From the NCBI GenBank assembly GCA_035702985.1, contig DASSZD010000003.1, forward strand, positions 1 to 64,000: 64,000 nucleotides of DNA. The letters run 5' to 3'. The translations under genes were made by a program, and so were the position numbers. Shown in pieces: positions 48,236 to 54,885 of this stretch. This stretch comes from JAKAXG01 sp035702985 (GTDB lineage Bacteria; Actinomycetota; Acidimicrobiia; Acidimicrobiales; Palsa-688). Each line of letters opens with the position of its first letter. The stretch's first letter is position 1. Below the pieces are notes generated by a model. The model had not been told where the DNA came from and did no database searches. It saw only the letters and a program-made list of their open reading frames with translations.

Positions 48236-48241
48236 TAGCAT
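48236..48241 (+). promoter_or_regulatory. leaderless -10 box (TAGCAT) of moaE
   Basis: TAGCAT is followed by six nt (gagagg) and the GTG at 48248. The purine-rich spacer could also act as a short ribosome site. Confidence 0.6.
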
Positions 48242-48247
48242 GAGAGG

Positions 48248-48727
48248 GTGAGCGGTTACGGACAGGAGCCGGGCGCGGGCGATTCGGTCTGGGTGGCGTT
48301 GACCACCTCTCCTCTCTCCCTGGACCGGGCGGCCACCTGGGTGCGGAGGGACGACTGCGGGGCCGTGGTCGTCTTCGGGGGCACGGTTCGCGACCACGCC
48401 GACGGCCGCCCCGACGTGGTCGAGCTGGAGTACGAGGCCTACGCCTCGCAGGTGGAGCCCCGGCTGCGCCGCATCGCCGACTCGGCCGCCGAGAAGTGGC
48501 CCGGGGTGGGCCGCATCGCCATGTGGCACCGCACCGGGACGCTGGCCGTCGGTGAGTGCTCGGTCGTGGTGGCCGTCTCGTCGGGGCACCGGGGCGAGGC
48601 GTTCGAAGCGGCCCGGTTCTGCATCGACACGCTCAAGGTGTCGGTTCCCATCTGGAAGCGGGAACGCTGGTCGGGTGGGGACGACTGGGGCCTCGACGCC
48701 CACGACGTGGCCGAGGTGGCGCCGTGA
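48248..48727 (+). CDS. moaE: molybdopterin synthase catalytic subunit
   Basis: MoaE forms molybdopterin from precursor Z using sulfur carried by MoaD. The 159-residue product has CGAVVVFGGTVRDHADGRPDVVELEYEAYASQVEPRLRRIA, MWHRTGTLAVGECSVVVAVSSGHRGEAFEAARFCIDTLKVSVPIWKRERW. The last Lys motif (K in PIWKRE) is the active-site lysine of the family. No moaD or other moa gene is adjacent. The stop overlaps the next gene as GTGA. Confidence 0.94.
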   Translation: MSGYGQEPGAGDSVWVALTTSPLSLDRAATWVRRDDCGAVVVFGGTVRDHADGRPDVVELEYEAYASQVEPRLRRIADSAAEKWPGVGRIAMWHRTGTLAVGECSVVVAVSSGHRGEAFEAARFCIDTLKVSVPIWKRERWSGGDDWGLDAHDVAEVAP

Positions 48728-49083
48728 TCGCCTCCTCCAGCACCGTCCTGTCCAACCTGGCCTACCTGATCGGGGCGGTGGTAGTGGCCGTCATCGGGGG
48801 TCTGATCGTGTGGCTCCGGCACCGCCAGCCCCGGTCGGTCGACGCCAACATGGCTTCGTTCAAGCGGGGGCTCAACGCCCTGGCCCCCGACGGGCGGCCC
48901 GCCGCCGACACCCGTATCCACCGTTCCGAGCGGGCTCAGCCCCGCCCGCCCGCCGGCCTGACCCACGTCCGGATCGAGTCCCCGGGCGGCCCCCGACGGG
49001 CCGGGACCGGGGTCGGCTTCCCATCCACCGCCGAGCAGCTGGACCAGCCGGCTGGAGAAAGGTCGGGTGGCCACACTGGCTAG
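48724..49083 (+). CDS. small single-pass membrane protein between moaE and mreB
   Basis: The 119-residue product has an N-terminal membrane helix (LAYLIGAVVVAVIGGLIVWL) followed by a basic cytoplasmic segment (FKRGLNALAPDG) and a Pro/Arg-rich tail. The GTG overlaps the moaE stop, and its own 3' end overlaps mreB by 17 bp, so all three are translated together. The SVDANMASFKRGLNAL stretch is the best conserved-looking part. A role as a membrane partner for MreB is possible but inferred only from overlap. Confidence 0.72.
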   Translation: MIASSSTVLSNLAYLIGAVVVAVIGGLIVWLRHRQPRSVDANMASFKRGLNALAPDGRPAADTRIHRSERAQPRPPAGLTHVRIESPGGPRRAGTGVGFPSTAEQLDQPAGERSGGHTG

Positions 49084-50074
49084 GGATCTCGCCATAGACC
49101 TGGGCACGGCCAACACCCTCGTGTACTCGCGGGGGAGGGGCATCGTGCTCAACGAGCCGACCGTCATCGCCTTGAACTCCCGCAACCAGGAGGTCCTGGC
49201 CATGGGCCACGAGGCGTGGCAGATGATCGGCCGCACCCCGGGCTACATCGTGGCCGTCCGGCCGCTCCGCAAGGGTGCCATCACCGATTTCGACATCACC
49301 CAGCGCATGATCCGGCTGCTGCTCCAGCGGGCCGGGGTGTCGCGTTTCAACCGGCCCCGGGTGCTGATCTGCGTCCCGTCGGCCATAACCGAGGTGGAGC
49401 GCCGGGCCGTCGAGGAGGCCGCCCGCGGTGCCGGGGCCAACGGCGCCTACCTGATCGAGCAGCCCATGGCCGCCGCCATAGGCGCCGGCCTGCCCATCCA
49501 CGAGCCCCTGGGAAACATGGTCGTCGACGTCGGCGGCGGTACCACCGAGACGGCGGTCATCTCCCTGGGCGGGATCGTGGCCCTGGAGGCCATCCGGGTC
49601 GGCAGCTTCGACATCGACGCGTCGATCCAGGCCTACGTGCGCCGGGAGTACGGCATCGCCGTCGGGGAGCGCACCGCCGAGGAGATCAAGCTGGCCATCG
49701 GGTCGGCGTGGCCGTCCGAGCGGGACGCGGTCAAGGCCGAGGTACGGGGCCGGGACCTGATGTCCGGGCTGCCGAAGACGGTCATCCTGGCCCCCGAGGA
49801 GGTGAGGGAGGCCATCGAGGAGCAGGTCGGTGCCATCGTCGATTCGGTGGTCAAGTGCCTCGGCAACTCCCCCCCGGAACTGGCCCAGGACCTGATCAGC
49901 CAGGGCATCCACCTGGTCGGCGGGGGCGGCATGCTCGCCGGTCTGGACCGCCGGCTGGAGGCCGAGACCTCACTCCCGGTCAACCTGGTGGAGGCCCCGC
50001 TGGAATGCGTGGTGCTCGGCGCCGGCAAGTGCCTCGAGGAGTTCGAAGCGGTCAGAGACCTCTTCATGAAATAG
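49067..50074 (+). CDS. mreB: rod shape-determining protein MreB
   Basis: MreB is a bacterial actin that guides lateral wall synthesis. The 335-residue product has phosphate-1 LAIDLGTANTLVY, FNRPRVLICVPSAITEVERRAV, phosphate-2 VVDVGGGTTETAVISLGG, DASIQAYVRREYGIAVGERTAEEIKLAIGSA and the adenosine motif GIHLVGGGGMLAGLDRRL. The GTG start overlaps the upstream small membrane gene. mreC and mreD do not follow; instead a convergent HEAT-repeat gene lies 12 bp away. An isolated mreB linked to moaE is unusual. Confidence 0.95.
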   Translation: MATLARDLAIDLGTANTLVYSRGRGIVLNEPTVIALNSRNQEVLAMGHEAWQMIGRTPGYIVAVRPLRKGAITDFDITQRMIRLLLQRAGVSRFNRPRVLICVPSAITEVERRAVEEAARGAGANGAYLIEQPMAAAIGAGLPIHEPLGNMVVDVGGGTTETAVISLGGIVALEAIRVGSFDIDASIQAYVRREYGIAVGERTAEEIKLAIGSAWPSERDAVKAEVRGRDLMSGLPKTVILAPEEVREAIEEQVGAIVDSVVKCLGNSPPELAQDLISQGIHLVGGGGMLAGLDRRLEAETSLPVNLVEAPLECVVLGAGKCLEEFEAVRDLFMK

Positions 50075-50086
50075 GCGGTGCGCCTG

Positions 50087-50716
50087 TCAGGTGTCCAGGC
50101 GGCCGGTGAGATCCTCGGCGGCCTGGCGGACCTGCCAGTCGCGGTCGGCGAGGGCCTGCTCCAGGGCGGCGTCCACCTCCGGCCCGTCGAAGGCGGCCAG
50201 GGCCAGCACCGCCCGCCGGCGGACGGCGGGCTTGTCCGCCATTCCGGCCAGTACCGTGGCCAGGCCGGCGGGGTCCCCGATGGCCCCCACCGCGGCCACC
50301 GCCGCCTCCCGGCACAGGGGGTCGGGATGCCCTCTCGCCACCCGGTCCAGCTCGACCAGCACCGGCGGGTGGCTCCGGGCCTGCTCACCGGCCTCGCCCA
50401 GGCCGAAGCACGCCGCCTCGACCACCGTCGGGGAAGTGTCGCCGAGCAGCGGGACCAGCAGTTCGACCCCGGCCGGCCCGGCGGCGGGGGCCAGTTCGGC
50501 GGCCCGGGACCGCACCGCGGCGGCCGGATCGGCGGCGGCCTGCCCCAACTGATCCCCGGTGAGGATCCCCAGCCGGTCCAGGGCGCCCAGAGCGGCGGCC
50601 CGCACCGCCGGTTCGGGGTCGCGCAGGCCGGCCAGGGCGGCGGACGCGTCACCGCGGTGGCCGGCCAGGGCGACCTCCCGGCGGCGGGCGGTGGCGGCGG
50701 GGTCGGGTCCGGTCAA
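50087..50716 (-). CDS. HEAT-repeat protein
   Basis: The 209-residue product consists of about five alpha-helical HEAT/PBS-lyase-like repeats, such as GLRDPEPAVRAAALGALDRLG, PTVVEAACFGLGEAGE, DPLCREAAVAAVGAIGDPAGLATVLAGM and DRDWQVRQAAEDLTGRL. Such scaffolds mediate protein binding. The start is TTG at 50716, overlapping the stop of the small membrane gene (TTGA), so both are coupled. No partner can be named. Confidence 0.85.
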   Translation of the reverse strand: MTGPDPAATARRREVALAGHRGDASAALAGLRDPEPAVRAAALGALDRLGILTGDQLGQAAADPAAAVRSRAAELAPAAGPAGVELLVPLLGDTSPTVVEAACFGLGEAGEQARSHPPVLVELDRVARGHPDPLCREAAVAAVGAIGDPAGLATVLAGMADKPAVRRRAVLALAAFDGPEVDAALEQALADRDWQVRQAAEDLTGRLDT

Positions 50717-50895
50717 GCGGTGGCGGCGGCGTGCAGCGCCAGGGCCACCGCCCAGACGATCCCGCCGAGGGTCGCCGCCAGGGCCAGGCCCAGAACCAGG
50801 GCCAGCACTATCAGGCCGGCCGCCGAGCGCACCCGGTGGGTGCGCGCCAGGGGCGGCGGGGCGCCGGCCGGCCGGGGCATGCCCTGGGGTGTCAC
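50713..50895 (-). CDS. small single-pass membrane protein
   Basis: The 60-residue product has a basic N-terminus (ARTHRVRSAAG) and one membrane helix (LIVLALVLGLALAATLGGIVWAVALAL). The GTG at 50895 or the ATG at 50880 may be used. It is coupled to the HEAT-repeat gene and is divergent from the PDZ-Lon gene. Function unknown. Confidence 0.6.
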   Translation of the reverse strand: MTPQGMPRPAGAPPPLARTHRVRSAAGLIVLALVLGLALAATLGGIVWAVALALHAAATA

Positions 50896-51003
50896 CGGGG
50901 CCGTTGCCCCATCAGGGGGCGCGGCATGGCAGGCTGTCCCCGCTCCCGGGGAGCGCTCCCGTCGAGCACTGCGGAGAAACAGGACTTGACCACTACCGGA
51001 ACG

Positions 51004-52200
51004 ATGTTACAAGACGACGTCCCGCCGGCGCGGCGGGCGCCGCGCCGGCCCCGCCGGTGGGTGCTGATAGCGCTGGCCGTGGTGCTGGCCCTGGTCGTGG
51101 CCGTCGTCGTGTGGGCGATCGAGGCGGCCCAGGCCTACTACGCCATCGCCCCGGGTACGGCGCCGGTGGTCTCCGCCGCCGCCGACTGCAAGCAGTCGGG
51201 GGGCGGGTCGTTCGCGCTGCCGGGCGGCCGGGCGTGCGTCAAGGTGGTGCTGCCCGCCGGCAAGTCGTCGTCGGTGTCCGGTTCGGTGATGATGGTCGAC
51301 GTGCTGGTCGGCCCGGCGTCGATGGGGGACTTCCTGCTGGCCAAGCTGGGCCTGCTGCACCAGTTCCGGGACGGCACCGTCCTGGTGCCCAAGGGCGAGA
51401 TCCTGGGCAACACCCCGGCCTCCCAGCTGGACTGCCAGGGCGCCCAGCAGATGTCCGACGCCACGTCATCGGCGGAGGTGGTGGCCCTGCGCCGGTTGGG
51501 ATACCACGTCGGCCAGAACGATCTGGGCGCCCAGGTCGACCTGGTGGCGCCCGGCACCCCGGCGGCCGCGGCCGGGGTGCACTGCAACGACCTGGTCACC
51601 GCCGTCGACGGCCACCCGGTGCGCACCGCCGCCGATCTGGTCGACGCCATCCACGCCGCCAAGCCCGGAGCGACGGTGTCGCTGACCGCCACCCGGACCG
51701 GCCGCGGGGGCAAGCCGGCCACCGTCCACCTGCAGGCCAAACTGTCGGGCACCCCGGCCGAGGCCGGCCGGCCGGCCCAGCCCGACCAGGCCTTCCTGGG
51801 GGTCAGCACCCAGACCCGCTCCACCTTCTCCTACCCCTTCCCCGTCCACATCCAGGTCGGCCAGATCGGTGGCCCGTCGGCCGGGCTGGCCATGACCCTG
51901 GGCCTGCTGGACGCTCTCACCAACGGCCAGCTGACCGGCGGCCACCGCATCGCCGCCACCGGCACCATCGACCTGCAGGGCCAGGTCGGCCCGGTCGGCG
52001 GGGTGGCCCAGAAGGCCGTGGCGGTACGCCACGCCGGGGCCCAGGTGTTCCTGGTGCCCCCGTCGGATCTGGCCGCCGCCAGGAGCGAGGCCCGTTCCAT
52101 GAAGGTGTACCCGGTGACGAGCCTGGACCAGGCCCTCAACATCCTGGGGTCCCTCGGAGGCCACGTACCGAAGGCGCCGGCGGCCAGCGCGGCCAAGTAG
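51004..52200 (+). CDS. YlbL-family membrane-anchored PDZ and Lon-type serine protease
   Basis: The 398-residue product has an N-terminal membrane helix (WVLIALAVVLALVVAVVVWAI), a PDZ domain around 180-255 (LVAPGTPAAAAGVHCNDLVTAVDGHPV), and a C-terminal Lon S16 domain. The Lon domain carries the Ser-Lys dyad: S292 in IGGPSAGLAMTLGLLD and K337 in VGGVAQKAVAVRHAGAQVFLVP. It lacks the ATPase of Lon. The orientation places PDZ and protease outside the membrane. The role in actinobacteria is not defined. The start is ATG at 51004, with an in-frame TTG six codons earlier as alternative. A sensor kinase gene follows after six bp. Confidence 0.92.
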   Translation: MLQDDVPPARRAPRRPRRWVLIALAVVLALVVAVVVWAIEAAQAYYAIAPGTAPVVSAAADCKQSGGGSFALPGGRACVKVVLPAGKSSSVSGSVMMVDVLVGPASMGDFLLAKLGLLHQFRDGTVLVPKGEILGNTPASQLDCQGAQQMSDATSSAEVVALRRLGYHVGQNDLGAQVDLVAPGTPAAAAGVHCNDLVTAVDGHPVRTAADLVDAIHAAKPGATVSLTATRTGRGGKPATVHLQAKLSGTPAEAGRPAQPDQAFLGVSTQTRSTFSYPFPVHIQVGQIGGPSAGLAMTLGLLDALTNGQLTGGHRIAATGTIDLQGQVGPVGGVAQKAVAVRHAGAQVFLVPPSDLAAARSEARSMKVYPVTSLDQALNILGSLGGHVPKAPAASAAK

Positions 52201-52206
52201 GGGTCC

Positions 52207-54876
52207 GTGTCGCTGACCGAAGCCCAGGTGCAGTTCGCCGCCGAATTCGTCACGCTGGTGGTGACGGCGTCGGCCCTGGCCCTGCTGGTGCTCCGGCCCC
52301 CCGACCGCAACTCGGCCCCGCCCGCCCCGGCCCCGGCCCGGCCGCCCAGACCCCTGCTGCCGGCGGTGGTGGCCGCCGTGGCCCTGATGGTGCTCGGCGC
52401 GGCCAGCTTCGTCCACGGTTCACTGCTCGTGTCCGGGCCGTCGGTCACATGGCTGGGCCTGGGCCGCCTGGTCGCGGCCGGGAGCCTGATCCTCGCCTTC
52501 CCGTATCCGGGCGGTCCCCGCGCCGGTCGCACCCCGGTTGGAGGGGTGCTGCTCCGGCTCGGCTTCCTGGGCTGGCTGGTGGCCGGTGCCGCCGAACTGG
52601 CCACCGCTCCGGCCTACCTCATCGACGCCCTCCTGGTGGCCGGGTCGCTGCTCACCGCCGGGGCCCTCCTGCAGATCGCCCAGCGCTACATCGCCGTCCG
52701 GGTGGCCGGCAGCGGGGCGGCCACCCTGCTGCTGGTGGTCATCGTCCTGGCCCTGGCCCTCTCCACGGTGATCTCCTCGTCGGTGCAGCGCGACGAGCTC
52801 AACCGCCTGTCGGCCCGGGTGGGGGTGGAGAAGGCGGCGGTGTCGGACGCCGCTCCGCTGGCGTTCACCGCCAGGCTGGTGGAGGCCGACCTGGCCAGCT
52901 ACTTCACCCAGCCCGGCCGCAACCCTCTGTACGAGTTCGCCCACGGCGCCCCGGCCGACCGGTCGGCCGCCGCCCAGGCCATAGGCAAGCGGCTGTCCCA
53001 GCTCAACGGCAGCGCCGGCGACCGCCCGTTCGGCACCATCCGCTACTCCGCCCCTGACGGCACGCAGATACTCGTCCCGGGCGGGTCGGCCGGCGCCGCC
53101 CCCGGTCCCGGCGCCGACCCGGCGCTCGACGTCAGATGCTCGGCCCCGGTCGGGACCCGGGGGGTCTTCGAGACGGCCTCCCCGGCGCAGGTCAAGGTGG
53201 CCGCCTCGCTGCCCGAGTGCACCGCCACCAGCCAGCTGCTGGGGGTGGTGTCGATCATCCGGATCCTCGACAGCGGCTACCTGTCGTCCCGCAAGCCCCT
53301 GGACCCGTCGGTCTCCCTGGCCCTGGTCGCCGGGCCCCGGGTGGTGGCCACCGCCGGGGTGCCGCCCGGCCTGGCCCGGTCGGCGGTGGGGGTGGCCGCC
53401 GGTGGCGACGGGCAGGCCACCGCCCGGGTGCTGGGCAACAGCTTCGTGAGCGTGGCGCCGCTCGCCGTCGTGACTCCCGCCGGGACCAGGACCGCCTACC
53501 TGGTCGCCGCCACCCCGGCCACCAGCGTCCTGTCCGCACGCGAGCAGCTGTTCCGGACTCTGTTCCTGATCGCCTTCGGGGGGACCGTCCTGGCGCTGGG
53601 ACTGGCCGTGTTCACCGGTGACCGGATCACCGCCGGCCTCCGGCGGCTCACCGGCGCCGCCACCGCCATCCAGGCCGGTGAGTCGGCGGTGCGGGCCGGG
53701 GTGCGGGGCGAGGACGAGGTGGCCACGCTGGGCTCGGCGTTCGACTCCATGCTCGACTCGGTGGCCGCCCAGGCCGCCGCCCTCCACGCCGCCGCCGAGG
53801 ACGAGGCCCGGCTGCGGGACCGGCTGGAGGCGGTCGTGGCCGGCATGAACGACGCCCTGGTGGCGGTGGACATCGAGGGGCGGATCACCGACTTCAACCG
53901 GGCCGCCGTCGAACTGACCGGCGTCGACGCCCGGAAGGCCGTGGGCGCCCCCGTCGAGCGGATCATCAGGTTCCGTACCGACGACGGCCCGCCGGTCGGG
54001 CCCCGCCTGTTCCGGCCCGGGGAGCGGGACCAGGCGGTGGTCAGCCGGCTGGTCCGCCCGGGGTCCGACGTGCCGGTGGCGGTGTCCAGCGGCGCCCTCA
54101 GAGGCCCCGGCGGGGAGCCCGCCGGCACCGTGCTCGTGCTCCGGGACATGAGCAAGGAGCACGAGGTCGAGCAGATGAAGACCGACTTCCTGTCCCGGGT
54201 CGGCCACGAGCTGCGGACCCCGCTCACCGGCATCCTGGGCTACTCCGACATCCTGCTCCGCCGGGAGGTCCCGGCCGAACGGGCCCGGTCCTGGCACGAG
54301 GAGATCCTCCAGAGCGCCCGCCGCCTGCTGCGCATCGTGGAGATGCTCGAGTTCTTCGCGTCCGACAGCGCCGGACGCCTGGTGCTGCGCCCCGAGCCGC
54401 TCGACGTGCGGTCCCTGGTCAACGGGATCGTCTCGTCGTGGTCCGGCCGCCTGCCCGCCAACGTCACCCTGGGCCGGCGCATGTGCCGGGCCGAGGCGGT
54501 GGTGCACGCCGACCGGAGGTGGCTCAGCCTGGCCGTCGACGAGCTGATGGACAACGCCGTCAAGTTCTCCCCGGAGGGGGGCCGGATCGTGGTGCGGGTC
54601 GCCGACCACCCGGGCTCGGTGGAGATATCGGTCAGCGACCAGGGCATGGGCATGACCGCCCAGCAGTACGAGGTCGTCTTCGGCGAGTTCGTCCAGGCCG
54701 ACAACTCCGACACCCGCCGCTTCGGCGGCCTGGGGCTGGGCCTGGCCGTGGTGAGGCGGGTGGTGGAAGGGCACGGGGGCACCGTGCGGGGCCGCTCCGC
54801 TCCGGGGCGGGGCACGACCTTCGTGATCGAACTTCCCGCCGGTCCATCACCCACCCGGGCAGGTGCCGCCTCGTAG
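52207..54876 (+). CDS. membrane sensor histidine kinase with HAMP and PAS domains
   Basis: The 889-residue kinase starts with several membrane helices in the first 200 residues. An extracytoplasmic sensor segment follows (about 205-455), then another helix (LFRTLFLIAFGGTVLALGLAVF), a HAMP domain, and a PAS domain (VVAGMNDALVAVDIEGRITDFNRAAVELTG). The HisKA H-box is SRVGHELRTPLTG with H667 as phosphoacceptor. The HATPase_c domain has the N box DELMDNAVKFSPEGG, G1 VSDQGMGM and G2 FGGLGLGLAVV. No response regulator lies in the window. It follows the YlbL gene by six bp, so the two are probably co-transcribed. Confidence 0.94.
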   Translation: MSLTEAQVQFAAEFVTLVVTASALALLVLRPPDRNSAPPAPAPARPPRPLLPAVVAAVALMVLGAASFVHGSLLVSGPSVTWLGLGRLVAAGSLILAFPYPGGPRAGRTPVGGVLLRLGFLGWLVAGAAELATAPAYLIDALLVAGSLLTAGALLQIAQRYIAVRVAGSGAATLLLVVIVLALALSTVISSSVQRDELNRLSARVGVEKAAVSDAAPLAFTARLVEADLASYFTQPGRNPLYEFAHGAPADRSAAAQAIGKRLSQLNGSAGDRPFGTIRYSAPDGTQILVPGGSAGAAPGPGADPALDVRCSAPVGTRGVFETASPAQVKVAASLPECTATSQLLGVVSIIRILDSGYLSSRKPLDPSVSLALVAGPRVVATAGVPPGLARSAVGVAAGGDGQATARVLGNSFVSVAPLAVVTPAGTRTAYLVAATPATSVLSAREQLFRTLFLIAFGGTVLALGLAVFTGDRITAGLRRLTGAATAIQAGESAVRAGVRGEDEVATLGSAFDSMLDSVAAQAAALHAAAEDEARLRDRLEAVVAGMNDALVAVDIEGRITDFNRAAVELTGVDARKAVGAPVERIIRFRTDDGPPVGPRLFRPGERDQAVVSRLVRPGSDVPVAVSSGALRGPGGEPAGTVLVLRDMSKEHEVEQMKTDFLSRVGHELRTPLTGILGYSDILLRREVPAERARSWHEEILQSARRLLRIVEMLEFFASDSAGRLVLRPEPLDVRSLVNGIVSSWSGRLPANVTLGRRMCRAEAVVHADRRWLSLAVDELMDNAVKFSPEGGRIVVRVADHPGSVEISVSDQGMGMTAQQYEVVFGEFVQADNSDTRRFGGLGLGLAVVRRVVEGHGGTVRGRSAPGRGTTFVIELPAGPSPTRAGAAS

Positions 54877-54879
54877 TCT
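54874..54879 (+). promoter_or_regulatory. leaderless -10 box (TAGTCT) of the DivIVA-like gene
   Basis: TAGTCT is followed by six nt and the ATG at 54886, and its TAG is the stop codon of the kinase gene. The DivIVA-like gene can therefore be expressed independently. Confidence 0.55.
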
Positions 54880-54885
54880 GAGGGG

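Noticed and set aside
52420..54774. Minus-strand open frame of 784 codons opposite the sensor kinase
   Set aside because: Low-complexity translation; the plus strand has all histidine kinase motifs.
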